Shown here piece by piece: positions 39,401 to 54,400 of a stretch of DNA of 64,000 nt (positions are counted from its first letter, which is position 1; the number at the start of each line of letters is the position of its first letter). This DNA is from Nomia melanderi (taxonomy: Eukaryota > Arthropoda > Insecta > Hymenoptera > Halictidae): positions 28,615,160-28,679,159 of the forward strand of contig NC_134999.1 in NCBI RefSeq assembly GCF_051020985.1, read 5' to 3'. The notes beneath the pieces were generated by a model. It had not been told where the DNA came from. It saw nothing but the letters and a program-made list of their open reading frames with translations, and did no database searches. The translations under genes were made by a program, and so were the position numbers.

Positions 39401-42400
39401 ATTACGCAGAGCGTGGTTAAACTGACCGAATTCCATATTCTTATATGTGGCTGAGGGGAGTTCATAAATCGTATCAATTAATATCTTTCGATGATACATA
39501 GATCTATAATATGTTTAAAGAAAGTGTACTCAAGATGAAACATCATTTTTATTCTTAATTCAAATATAATTTCCTCTTCTTTGTTATATGTGCATGTTTT
39601 AATAGTGTATTAACATTTGAGTCTCCCAGAAACCAATACGATTAAGTCTAGGAAACAAAAATTGATAAAATTAATATTTTGATTTCTGAAATTGTTATAC
39701 AACATATTCAGAAACTACAGAAGGAAGGGCTTTCTGATCTAGAATAAATGATGGAACAAGTAAATCCTTTAATAAGTAAAAAGAATATTATTTATTCCAT
39801 TAAAATTTATAAAAATCAGAAAATATAAAAAATTTACTTAACCGTATTGACTTCTCAGCGACTCATTTATCAGTGAATAAGTAAGGTAAAAATAAACATA
39901 CACACAAAACAGTTTAACAAGAATTAGACCCTTATCAGCTCAGATCTGATATATCAAATTAAATCTCTTATTTTTAATATTCTTTGTTTATCAAATAAAT
40001 TTCTTAACAATACAATTCAATAAATATTGTATTTTGAGCATCATAAATTTTACAATGAAACGTGTGGCTGTCAAATTATTGAGACAACAAAGCATTTTAT
40101 ATAACATTTCATATCTAGTATCTTTCTTATTTATGTAAATTATCCCACAACAGTTTGAAAGCATGTTATAATGTTTGAAAAAGTAAAATAGTTTTCAAAT
40201 GTATTTGTTTTCTAGATAAATTATATAATACATGTTAAAAATGCGAATCGCATACAGTACTACAAAGTTTTGTGGAAACTAATATATTCGTGTATATTTT
40301 ATACTCTTACCATGGCATCTCGTCTGTCAGTTCCACACACTTGGCCTGTAGCAACTATCAATTTGTTTGGGTGAATAGCTATGCTGAAATGCACAGATTA
40401 AAATAAATATGTTTAGATGTACAAACTTTAAATTTATACTTGTACGTGATTTACGACGTAAATCTTAAAAGAATTTGTGTGAGTAGATATTTAACGGTCC
40501 TTAGTTTCCATGAAATTTAATTTCGTGAAAGGAACTAAAATTTTCAATTTTAAAAATTACTTCTGCATTAATTATAAAATCTGTTTTTATTATTTGTTGA
40601 ACTTAATCGAATTCAATTATGGTTTAATTCAGCTATGGTTTAAAAGTTTGCTGATTTCCAGTTTCCTTAAATAATTTATGCAGTATCTTGCGTTAAGTGC
40701 AACAAGATAAACAAAAAATACGAGGAATGCGTTTTCTTCCTTCAAGATAGTACGTTCGAGCACGTTTCTTTTTATTCTCGTTTAAACTAATGATAGCGCT
40801 TCACACTTAGAAAGCTGTTGATTGCCTTTCATAAGTTTCCTCTTGTAAGGACGTTCGGGCGATAATTAAAAACATTTCGGTTCTAGGAGTAGTTATTATA
40901 GACAGTAATGAGCCTCTTTGCAATTCTGAATGATCAAATGCACGTTATGTATCTACAAGTTGTTAATTATGATGAACGGGGTACGAATTATTTAATTTAC
41001 GTTTCCTGATCGCCCAATCAATTACTACCATTCTCTGTATTGGAGGTTGAAATTAAGTAGGCAACTATTTAACTCATATAGTCGTATAATTCTAACTTGT
41101 GGGAAATTTGATGAAGCTCGACAAGTAATAAGAACAGACTTTATAATTAATACACAAGTAATTTTTAAAATTGAAAATACACAAATTTGTTTTATACTTT
41201 TTCGCATAAGCCTTGTCATCATTTAAATACTTGCAAACTAAACATTCTAAACTGGGTCAATTTGACCAATCTGGTAGTTTTAGTGTTTTTCTTGGAAACT
41301 AAGGGTCGTTAGATATCTGGTTACGCAAATTCTTAAAAAAGCAAGCGATTCTGTGGAATCGTTCTAATGAATCGTCCTTAATCTTTATGAATTCAATTAC
41401 CGTACCACTTTATGTCATCCGTGTGTCCCAAGTAATGCCTCTGGCTGTGTTCCTCCATGTTGTACAGGACCACCACGGCCGCGACAAAATAAACAATTTC
41501 CCCTGTCGGCAACAGATGCAGATTACTTCGACAGTCTCTGCCACGATAACCATAAACCCAGTTAAGCTTCAGCTTGCTCTGCGGTGGTGTGCTAACTTTG
41601 CGAAGATCGTAGGACTCCATTAACGGTGTTGGCACGTAGAGGATCACCGGTCGTCCTCTCAGGTACATGCGGACAGTACTTTCTTCCTCGTTGTACTGCA
41701 TGTCTCTGGTGCTGTGAACGACAGACATTTATTTTCATTTCTTTTTTAACAAGCATTATTGTAATGTAGCTGGAGAATACACTGGCGAAGGAGGTCATTC
41801 TTTGTACAAGGTGTAGCTGAACACGTGAGATGATACTTTAGGGCCACCCTATCTAAAATGTGTAATCGAATACAAGTTTGGTCATTTGTGTTTGTTGTTC
41901 AGTGATATATTATGTTACTGAATTATTTATTGTATCACTGAATTCAGTAATACAATGTATAGTAATATAATTATACATTATTTATAACAAATAATTGCTT
42001 TCTATGATAAATATATTATATTAATATATTTTATAATAATCAATGCTGGATCCATATTTGTTATAGAAATTACTGTCCGTCAAAAGAAAGGTAAGCTAAA
42101 AATAAATAGATATGTGAGTCAAATGTGAATAATATGTCAGTTATTTGTGTTTGTGTACATTTACGTTAACACAGTTTATTTTTATTTATTAAGATTTTAA
42201 TAGTATCAATTATAAACTGTCTCCTAAAGTAATTAGTAATTAATGTTTATAAAAAGTATATTTCTAGAATAGAACATAAAGAATAAAAAATACTTATTAA
42301 AGTGACAGCATATAATTTTTAGATTTAAATGTGTTACAGTTAATAAACATTTGCTATAACAAACACAAACAATTTCGTAGAAAACATAAAATATACGTGA

Positions 42401-45400
42401 AAAGTTATTCTCAATATAAATAATGCTTTAGAAGGTTATAGTTTAAGTATAATTGCAACTATATATAAGCAATTTTATTTACTTCTTTATACGATAGCGC
42501 AAATTTTAAAACTAAATTCCTTCCTAATGATATATAGAACAAAAAGAAGTTTAAGTAGCGGAAAATTAATGGAGATTAATTAGAAAGTAACATACACGAA
42601 GAAATTACATGAATCAAGAAAAACTAACTTTATTACACGTAAACAACACAAAAAGTTAAAAATGCATTTTATTTAGATATCTAATATAGTATTCAGCGTA
42701 GATAAATACATATCATAAAGCAGAGATAAAATTATTTATATAAAGTGAAATTAACCGAATATTGAAAGTTGAAGTTATTTACTAATGTATTTAACAAATA
42801 AAGCCCAAAAACAGGTACATAAAAAAAATTACAATTTATTGAAATTTTAATAAACAAATGAAATAATCGAAATATTAGGGGGACTGGAAGGAAGTTCATT
42901 ATTTTTAGTTTTAACAGAAAGCTTTATTATTTCGAATAAAATTTTAAATATAATTTCATAAAGTGGATTTGAAAAGTGGAATGCTAGACAGGAAACCGCT
43001 CGAAAATAAGGCGGAAATTATATTTTGAATTAATATTTAAAAATGTACGTAAAACGATAAAGCTTTCTATTCGGACTAAAAATAATGAACTTCGTTCAGT
43101 CGCTCTAATAATTCTTGAATTAATAAAAATATAGTACGTTTATTAAGTAAAAAATAAAGTAATACAAGTGAGTTAGAAAGTTCGGTAAATTGTGTGCAAT
43201 TTCAAAGAAATGATCAAGAATTCAAAATAGATTTTTATACACATACTAATATTTGGGATAGTGACTTTGCAGGTTGATAAAAAGGGGTTTGTAGTTTCTA
43301 GGTTAGATCTTCTTCTGCCTTGCTTGCTTTAGGAATTATTCTACTGGATGGAATCAACGGATTATCTTATTATTTCTTCTTTTCTTCGTTGTGGTAATAT
43401 TATAATTATGATAATCCTGTAATATAATATGCATGTAGAATGAAAAGACGAATAATCCATTGTTTCCGTGCAGTAGAATAGCTTCCGAAGCGTGAAGACC
43501 AATCACTTAAACCAAATTAAAAAATTGTTTATATCATCCAAACATTAATTTTTCAGCCTATGTTTGTTAGTACCTTTTTCTCCATTTTTCTAATACCATC
43601 TATCTCTTTTTTTATCACCTTGTAGCTATAAGCCAGAATAAAACAAAAATTAAAAATAATAAAATTATAACAGAACTTTTATTTTCACATGATTTCACTC
43701 TGTTTTTATCATTTATCGTTTATTTACTTCTTCTAATATTTCTGTCAACTGTCAGATAATACCATAGGATAATGTAGTTAGAAATAAGACAAAATCAAAA
43801 ACAATAATATCTATATCTCTTAATCATTGTTGAAAACTTTAAACTTTATATTAAAACTAGATTTATGTAATCCATCAATTTGATGGATATTAATTTTCAT
43901 AAAAATTTGTCGATAAAGAGCTATATCAATTTTGACCGAAATAATTATAGAAATGTAATACGTACCCCAATCCTCTAAAACCTCTAATTTCCAAGATCTA
44001 TATGATCAACCTTTATTATTCCAGGAAAATCATTTCCATCACAAATATGAATCCGACATTGATTATTAAAAAATATATTAACATAATATATTTATTATAA
44101 ATCAATTACTTATTATAAATAATTGATTAATAAAATTATTCCAGGCTTTAAATTATGAAAAATATATTATAGAGGAATGTAAGGGTATAACCGATTGTTA
44201 GATACAATTGTTATATGCAAGGTATATGAACAAATCTGTGAATCGTACATGATCTCCGAGTCAGATAGAATTTAAATGCAAATATCGTGTTAATTAAACG
44301 TACATTGCGTTCGATAACATTATATATAATAACATATGAATGATGAAACTAGATACACAAACTGATTAGTCGCGCAGCGGATTCTTCCGCTTATTATTAA
44401 CGCGATACGGATTCTTCCGCTTATTACTAATACATTGGGAATTCTTCCGCTTCACATTCTCGCGGTGCGAGCTCTTCCGGTTCAGATTCTCGTTACACGG
44501 ATTGTTCCGCGAATTTTCGTGAACGGTTCTATAATCAATTTAACGAGTCGATAGTTTATAAATAAATGAGCAATAAAAACTAAATGTATGTCGGTATTAA
44601 ACTGTTAATTGAGAATTATCAGTTACGTTCTTGTATCTTTACATCATACAACATTTAGTATTGAATAATAGATTTTCTAATGTTGCTGCAATGGCGGTTA
44701 AGAATCGAGTGTAAAGGGTTAGCACATTGATTATCATAGTAGTCGCTGGTGATTGTAACTTCAAAATTTCTTAAAAAGGAATTACATTGGGAAGATTGAT
44801 GTCGCATAGAAATATTTGATAACGTAATTAACTAAATAATAGTGCAGTGTAGAATGCAACAGTTTATACAGAATGATTAACTCGTCATATGTAAGTCATA
44901 TGCAAGGACCTTTTTCGTTTTATAGCTTCGATCATAGTAAAGTACTTCTATTTCTCAAAAAATTACCCTATGCTTGGTGCAGCAGGGATTAGTTTAAATA
45001 ATTATGGAGAAATAAAAATATTTCTAAAATTTTTTTCTGAAAATTATAAACTGAATGTATTTCTTTTATTTATTACTTTTAATTTTGTTCAGTGTAATGA
45101 TTGCACTATTTTGTAATTTAATTAAATATAGTTATATATAATTTAATTAAATAAATTTTATACTAGGACATTATCTAAGAGGAAGTGTACATCGAAAAAA
45201 TGTGCAAAATAATAACTACAGCTTTCGCACTGGTGAAAGGAAAAAATTCCTTACATTCGGCCATATTCTTATATAGTTCCCAAGTACGAGATTGTATTTC
45301 TCCTTGAAAACATATTTTTATATATTTAATTTCCCTGTATTTTTAAAATAAAATTTCTAGTTCGACAAGAAATTTCGACTGAAATTTTCCAATAAATGCT

Positions 45401-48400
45401 TTTATATTCCTATTTTTCAAACAATTTTATAATTTACAAAACATGGAAGCATTTCCTTCATTATAAGAACAAATAGGATTAAACAGATTATTTCTACTTT
45501 TAAACAAACCATCATAAGTAAAAGTAATTCACTTATCAATTTATTATTGCAATAAAAATTTAAGCAAATATTATTTCCATAAAGCCTGTACCTTTTCAAT
45601 TTGTTCAAACAATCCGTCACACCTGACAGTAACGTTTTGTGTATCAGGAATTTGCGAAGTACCGGTGCAACTGTTTCAATCGTTAAAATAGTTTCCACAT
45701 CACCTACGACGCAAACGTGTCTCGTGATCGTTAATTCAGCATCCGTCAACCGGCAGTGACGTTACGGCGCACCGTTCCGAAAAATGACAACTCCTCGACA
45801 GGTAAGTAATTAGTCTTCCTTTTCGCAGATGTTTCACGTGTGCCACGAGTGAGGTCGATCCGAACTGATTGAAATTGCAGAACTTTTCACGACGATGTGC
45901 TCTCGAAACCGACAAAGAGTGACTCACGCGAGCCCACTTTTATTACTCGACGAAGCGTACTGTTTCGCGCGTTACCGCGTTACGTCACTTTTACGTTCCT
46001 TTTTGCCATACGTCTGCTCGCCTCGACGGCATTACGATCAAGGACTGCCCGGTATTCAAGGCACACTTTACGATTCATCCGAACAACCTAGTCGAAACTG
46101 GACGTTTCGCGAAGGATTCCTCAGACCGTTTATTCCTCTCCATTTAGATTGACCGGCGTTTTTCTCCTAGTAATCGCGACCGTGAACTACTTACACCAAG
46201 CGTTGGGCAAAAGTTGTTCGAAATAACGAACAAAGGATAGGGAATAAATCAATCTGATTGTTATTTGTGAATAGTTCATATGTCTGTAATTCACGGATAA
46301 TAAATAAATTTGATTTACTCGACACTTTTTATTTGCCATTTGGAAAAATTGTTCGATGTTGCATATAAAGTAGAGGATAATTATTCAAAGAAGGTTTACA
46401 ATTATCTGTAAATAATTAATAAATTCGTAATTTATGGATAATGGATGAATTTAATTTATTCGTAATTTTTTATTTGTTATTTTGAGTAATTGTTGCTCAA
46501 TGTTGCAGATAAAAAAGGGATAATTATTGAATGAAGAAATACTGATAAAAGAAGAAATTTGTAATCAGTTAAATTTGAAAATGGGAATAAGAAGCGACGA
46601 ACAGTAAATAAAGAATAAGCGTTCTCCAAGAAAATAACGAATAACTTAAATACCAAATAGCCGAATAATGATTAATTATTTGTTCGTTATTGTTATTCAA
46701 ATAACGTTTTATTATTATAGCCTAGCATTGCTTAGATGGTATGAATAATAAAAATATTCGAAATGTTGAGGTACTTGTCAAATTATTCCTCAATAATTAA
46801 TTTATACGGTTAGTAGTAAAGAACAGTATAAGGTTATTCGAAAGAGATCCATTATTTTTAGTCCCAACGGAAAGCTTTATTATTTCAAATAAATCCTGAA
46901 ATACTAACCCAAAAAGTAGCAAAATAGATACACATGAAACTGTTGTAAAAAAAGAAGGCAATTACATTTTAGATTAACGTTTCAAAATTTATATAAAATA
47001 ATGAAGCTTTCTATTAAGATTAAAACTAATAGTTTCCTTTCCAACCCTTCTAATATGAATGTTTAAAACTATTGACCACAGTCGGTCAACAACAAAGTGT
47101 CCAATATTTCCCAATCTCTCTGTTTGTCCACGAAATATGATTTCCTCGCGAGTCCATAAAATAACGAAGAGCAAACTTTCTTCTACCTCTTCTTCTCCTG
47201 AGACTAATGCTATTTTAATTCGAATGTTTAAGCAAATCGGCTAGAAACGAGCCGCACCAGGAAACGAAGAGTTCACGGTTGTATAACTACGAGAATTGCG
47301 ATTCACTTTCTTCGGGAACGCGATGGCGCGGCCCGTTCCGCGCTAAATGAGCCATTATCCACGTGGTTATCGTACCTGTTGTCTCGAAACTGTATTTTAA
47401 AGAAAACGTTCCCCCGTATTATCGTATCGCGATCTACCGGATAGGCAACACTTTGCTCCTTTTATGAATGCCGGCCGCCCCCTTCAATTCGTGCGCCGAT
47501 GTAAAACGAGGTTTCGCGGGATTCCATGCAGTTACACGCCGAATACCGGTTTGCGATCGTGTATTCGTTTAACACGGAATCCACAATTGCATTCTTCGCG
47601 TCGACCTTTAATTCAGAAGCAGGGGAAAACGAAACCTTGAACACCGCCAGCCGTATTCCCTTTCGTTTCGATAATTTTCGTGACGCACGGAGAAGCGATT
47701 TGTTCTTTCACTGATAATTGTACTGCGGATTTTTATACGTTTATAGAAAATTTAGAAATAAACTGTACAGAATACAAATGAAGAAGTATATAAAAGTGTA
47801 GTACTTTCTATAATGTTCGTTGAGAAAATAATTTTTTATTGTAACTTCAGTTTTTTACTCGTTACATGTTCTTTCTTATTGGAGTTTGCATAAAGATAAC
47901 GTATATAATTCTGTAAAGAATTACTGATAATATATTGAAGTACTGATATGTATTCAATTCTGTAAAGATAAATAATGAGTAATACAGTAATACGTTTAAC
48001 TTCATGCTGGAACTATGTTTTTAGAATATTATGTATAAAATATTTTTAATATATATTCGTAACCTATATAGTTTATATTATGTACGCATACATATGCATA
48101 TTAAACTACGACGTATAAAATTATATAATTTCTTAAGTTTGTAATGTCATTCTGCTTGAAATTTTACTTGTTATCAGCAAAGAGAATTAAATTTGTTTTA
48201 TTTGTTTTAAGCGTGGTGGATGTTTATTAATAATGCTCTGATATATTAAATTATTTTATTAAACATTGTTAATTTTTATTAATTCAAGCTTATACAGATA
48301 TTTAAGTTGCAATATCTCACTGTATGTTTCTTTTAGAACCATACACCATTTTTTATTAACTATGTTAGTAACATTAATATGTGCAGATATGTTAAGTTTA

Positions 48401-51400
48401 CCTTGTCTATGAAGCAGTGGTATCAGATTTCTTGATTACGTTACTATCCGTGTTTACCATGGAAGAACATCGTATGTAGAACGAATTATATAGAAGAACA
48501 TTATATCTCTTTATATTTTCAACAATGAACGCATGGATACGTAATCAACTATTTTTTGCCAATTTCTGTATTTACTTTTTACTTCAGTGATTAGTGTTCG
48601 TACTCTTTTTAATTTATGTAATACAAATTTATGATTATTTTACTATTATTGTATGTATGTAAATAGTGTACACTATTTATTGTTTTTGAGAATTTAACAA
48701 TACGAGATTCCTCCATAGTGGTGAAAACATTAGAAAGATAACAGTAAGATGAACGTGCTGATATATTTGCTTTGCGTAGATTGTGTATTTAGTACAACGT
48801 TCATAAATAATCGGACACATGCATGGTTAATTGGTTCTGAGATAAAAATTAATTATGATGGAGAATTTTCACTTGATAGTACTTTCCTATATAAACGAAC
48901 ATAAATTATACATTGTATTATATCAATACATTTCTAAACAGCTCACGATAATCTCCTGATCATAAAAGGCAAAATTCATTTCAATTTTTATAGGAATTAT
49001 TGATAATTTCTTTATTGACCTGCTATGCATTTATTTATTTTCTACTTTGAAAAACGTTTCGAGTTCTCAATAGATTTATTGCAACCATTACATTTATTTT
49101 AGTGACAAAATATATCACTCTAGATTGTTTGTTCCTTTTTTCATGTAGATTCACCTTTTTAAAGTTATATGACTAGTTCGAGGACTATTTGGGTATAGAT
49201 TTTTGTTTTATTACCATCTCCTTTAAAAGAAGATATGTACCCATAATTATGAGAGTGGTCCAAGTCATATATTTTTCTTGTTTCTTTTTGTCAATTTAGG
49301 TTAAAATAATGTGATGTGAAATAACTGATAAACGCATTTTTTTAAATTTTGAGTCAAACCATTTTCATAATTATGGGTACAAATGTGGGCGGCTGATTTT
49401 AACTAATACATTCTTCATAGCTTAAAAATCAAAAGAATGAAATATTATGTTATTCAATCACCTGATCGAATTTGTTAAGGATGTTTGACAACAAATTTCA
49501 CTTGATTAAATTGAACTTCATTAAACTTTACATTGCTCATTCTTTTCTATAATTTTCTACCAATTAAAGTACATTTCTTTATAATATTTATTCGTGTATC
49601 ATAATGATAACACTATATTCAGAAACAAACAAAATAAGACTTTTTGGTCAACTGCATAGTTCACACAAATCTTATGCGTAATATAGTACATATTTGGGTC
49701 ATAATTGTCAATTGTCCAATCATTTATAAATATTAGTGTACAGTTCCATAAACGTGACAACATTATATACAGTTAACAATAACCTTCTGACTGCCAAAGA
49801 TTCTTTCTAATTATTCTCGATACTTAGTCATCTTTTATATCGCAAATGACCATAAGCATTGCCAAATGAAACGTCCAGTCAGTCCTGAGTGTAGAAATGT
49901 TAAACAGCCAAAAAGTCTTGTTTCCCTTTGTAATATAGTATTTACACTAAAATCTACTAACAAATAACTAAAAAAAAAAAATAAACTAAAAGACAATAGA
50001 ATATCTTCGAATAAAATACACATCCCATATCCCAATAAAGTTTAATTTGGTACAGCAACAGTTTTCTTTAACCAGTTAACTGTGTTAGACGAGTATACAC
50101 GTCATTTTAAAGCTTCAAACGATACTAGTTCTTTCAACGATGAATCGTTTATTTTTTCAGATAAACATGTAACTCTCTTTTATTCCGCTTCGTTCTTTCA
50201 TTAAAATATGCCCTAGGTGCATTCGTCCTGCGTTCGACGAGTACAAGCTCTATTTTTTCACTGTATTATGCGCAAAACGAGGGATTCTCTAAACTAAAGT
50301 CCACAGTTAACGGATTAAACTTCACAAAATACTACAAGACATTTTGGCCTATCGTTTACATTACTGACAGTCAGGGGGACAAGATAAAAGCAAATTTCAA
50401 AGAAGCAGATGAGTGAAACGGAACTAAAAGCAAAGTGTGTTTCAAGGGTTTGCGATTCAGAGGAAGAAAGGAAAGGCGAGTCATGCTGCGAGCAAGGTTT
50501 TCCTTTCACGCGCGGAAAGGAAAGCTATTTATCGGCTCAATATGCTCCAAATAAGCGTTTGACATTTAAAATTAAAAATAGATCTTTCACGCTTGCCGCG
50601 CGAATGCATTATGCATGCACGTGTTTCTCGTGCACAGTTTGCGGAGGTGGGTTCATCACACCCAGGAATCTCGTGCGTCCCCGGCATCTGCGTGTGAGGT
50701 CGGATGCCGAAGGTAACTTTTATTATGGTAATTAACGACATGCTATACGGCTGCTAGTACGTATCATGCTGTTCCGAACTCATTGTCTGTACGAGGAACG
50801 CTAATTTATCGTTCGACACGTATCCTTCCTTCTTCGATCGACTGCTTTCCGTGTACCAATAACATTGTCCGACGTTACTCTGGCTGTACGGAGTGTTTTT
50901 CAAGTAAAGTAGGATCTCGAATTACTATTTTCCATGATCTAGATTGTACAACCTTCGAACACGTAGACCAAGAGAATTTTTATCGTTTTCTGTAACGATA
51001 TTTATCGTTTCATAAGAAATGCAGATGGTATTGGAATGAATTATTAAGTGTTTGGTATCATAGCTACATTATTAACGTTGACAGTATTGTATTGCCAGTT
51101 TCAAGACTATTAACGGTATTAATATCGACAGTTTTAATACTATTGACACTATTAGTATTGACAGTATTATATTAACAGTTTTAATATTATTGACAACATA
51201 AATATTAACACTATTGTATTAACAGTTTTTATACGTTGTTAATATAAACACTATTATATCAAGTCACACTATTATTTAGCTACCTATATAACTAAATACT
51301 TTGATTCGATATCAGTTTTCTTTTTGTAATTGTTTTCAAGCAATTTGGACATTCCGGCCATTGGTGACCACCATGACAGTCAACGTGTTAAATTGAAATT

Positions 51401-54400
51401 TAATCATTTTGATCTTAAGAATGTACCTCGGAATATTTACCATCGAATTTTACAAATATATCTTAGAAAATTTCTTCCATAATCTCCATTTATCTTGACA
51501 GGTAGTTGCCGAATTAAATGAGATAATCGAAATTGCTTACGTAGTTGCTTAACGAATTGCAAATTAGTGGATGAGAAATTAAATTACAATAGAATGTCAA
51601 TTATTCGAATTAACTGGAAAATAAACCTAACTGGATAAACGGCGAAAAAGCCAAATTTGTGAACATTCAATAAATCAGTCGGAAATTGAAGTTTTCAAAT
51701 GTACTTTCAGTCTTTGTTGTAGAAGTAATTAAGAATATTAAATAACTTAAGTCTTTAAGAACGACCAAAATAAACACTATAAAATTCGTAGCTATTAGAA
51801 TAAAATTAAATGTCAAATACGTCAACATAGAATCGCAAGAGATTAAAATATATATTACAGTGTAAAATACGAGATTTATCGATTGGTACATTTTTACGCA
51901 TGGAAATTATTAATGTCGCCTATTATTCATGTATTTATGAAACACTATTTCTTTTTCCGTTTCGATACACTCAATTAATTTTTCAGAATTGTAATATATT
52001 CTACTTATCATTTCGAATATAGTTAAGTAACTAATAACCAGATAACAAGAATCATCTAAAACATTATATTATCGTATTACAAATTTTACAAAATATATTT
52101 ATATATACTTTCAATCCTGTTGTTTCTTGAATTAGAAAATGTTTCCATTATTTACTTAATTCACCATGATATTAGTTAACAGTTAATGTTTGCATTTGTT
52201 GTGAAGTATTTTTTACGAAAACCACACCGTCAGATTACTATAATATTACTCAGCCGTGTAATTTAAACTAAAACATGTAAAAGAAGAAACCACTAGAGAC
52301 ATGCGGGTAGTTCGACATGTTTCAGTACCCGAGCTTCGGGTCAGGTCGTAAAAAATCTAACAGGATTGGACAAGAAACTACAGAGTAGCCTCACGGAGAT
52401 GAAATTGTCGGAACCTTTGATATTTGTGTTCCCAAAATGGGTGACCTTAAAACTCCATTACTTTTTCTCAGGATTGAAAGAGGGAAAAAAGACTGCATAC
52501 ACAAGATCAAAAACATTTGAAGACGCGGAATTTAAAAAATGTTGTAAAAAAGGAATTATACATATAAAACTGTATTGTAAAATCTGTAAATAATTTCACA
52601 CGCTTAATAGGAACATCTCATCTTCCTCTATGAAAAATATGGATACTTTACCTTTTTTTCTAGAAAAATAATAATCTTTTATATATATCTTATTCGATGT
52701 TTCACTTATCTTATTATTATTTTATATATCCATTAATTGAAACTTTGCATATGTTTTTACTAGACTTTCCTTAATCCCTTGCCCTACGATTTGATTTCAC
52801 AGTTGTACTTGTTAGAACTACTTTTCGTTAATGATACGCTAGCAAAACAAAAGATTTTATGCTCTTTCTATGTCTACAGATACTCTAAACCATACAGATA
52901 ATGTTGCATTTGAACTTAAAACAACTGAATAATATTTATATTTTTTAAACCACATTAGAAATCTTTGCTACGAGTCTGACACGATATTGTAAGGCAAGGG
53001 GTGAAGTCTCATAAATTTGTTCCATTGGGTTTATTCAGGAATACAGTTTCTACAACTCAGATTAAAATGATGCTGATAGGATGGTTTATCGTAAGCAAGT
53101 TAATATCAAATAAATCTGATACAAATATTTAAAATTATGTATCTTTTCCACATGAAAGTTACATTATCCAAAACTTTCACATACCTCGGACGTGACAGTG
53201 CAAACACAGTTCTGAAACCATAATCTCGGATACCCGCACATTTCTAGAAACGACGCGCGAAAGGAACGCTCACCCACAACCAGTCAAAAAGGTGCATCTA
53301 AGGCTAGTTGCCACACGTGCCAGCGACACGTGTCGATTGCACTTCGCGCTCTGCACGTGTACACGTGGTTCGTTAGCTCAACCCCTTGCCCTATGATATC
53401 GTGTCAGACTCGTGATGAATATTTTTAATTCAATTTAGCAAACCTAAATGTTATCTATTTTTAAAAATATAAATGAAATATTTCTTTTCTATTATCAATC
53501 GTTGGCGTCTAAAGTGAATCTGGCGAATGAATAAGTAACAAATTCTTTTTTTCCAATAAATTCTTAAGGCTAAAGTACTTTTATCAAGCACAGTGGTGAA
53601 GGAAATCATAGAAGAAGGGCTTAACTCTTGCTTGTTAGGATAATTTTGTCATCAGTAATTTACCAAAAGGCAAAGGAAACTTCCCAATTTATCTGTGTAC
53701 CCACCTTCAATAATTTTAAATTTATTTAACCCTTTAGGTGTTAAATACTTCCAACTGAAATGTTTCGTATGGAAGAACAATATTTAATTTGAACCCAAAG
53801 TACTTAAGTAAAATCTAATTTTCGTAATTGTCGTTCGAAAATCGTACGTGCTCACGATTCTGACTCGACATTGTATGCCAAGGGGTTAAAGAACAAGAGT
53901 AAAAACAGAATAATGGTCAAATACGTGTTTTATTTACCCGTGTTTCACGTTGTTCATCGCCGGGGGCTTGAAGAGGTTGAAGAGAGACTTGGTGGATGCT
54001 GACAATCTATAATGAACGAAAATGCAAACGAAAACCATGCGGTGCGAGACAAAGAGAAAACAAAAACTTGGTAAGTACACATGCGGCTCGTCGAACGTGT
54101 TGATTTTGCATACGCGCGCGCTTGTGCGGTTTACGTGTTTCGCCGGGCAGAATTATGCGTTTCCGGTTGCACGCTCTCGATTCAGTAAGCTGTCAAGGGA
54201 AGTTCCAGTGAGCAGCGAATGGAAACCAATCGGGAGACAGTCGCTCGCTTTTGAAGATTAATGATCTGTGAATTCAGGAAGTAAATTCGCGTCGGTGCAC
54301 GTAATCGATAGTTCGTTGCCTCCGGTCGACTGGGTCGATTCGCAGGTGACGCTCAACTTTAGATGTTTTTAGCTCGAACCCGGGAAACGGTTCAGCTTCT

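Noticed and set aside
45417..45927. Possible alternative EML first exon on the minus strand (MTDAELTITRHVCVV)
   Set aside because: The only donor gives phase 1, but exon 5 requires phase 2, so it cannot join the HELP exon in frame.
50409..50735. 108-codon plus-strand frame with several Cys residues
   Set aside because: No ordered zinc-finger spacing, no similarity recognised, and an overlapping minus-strand frame is equally open.
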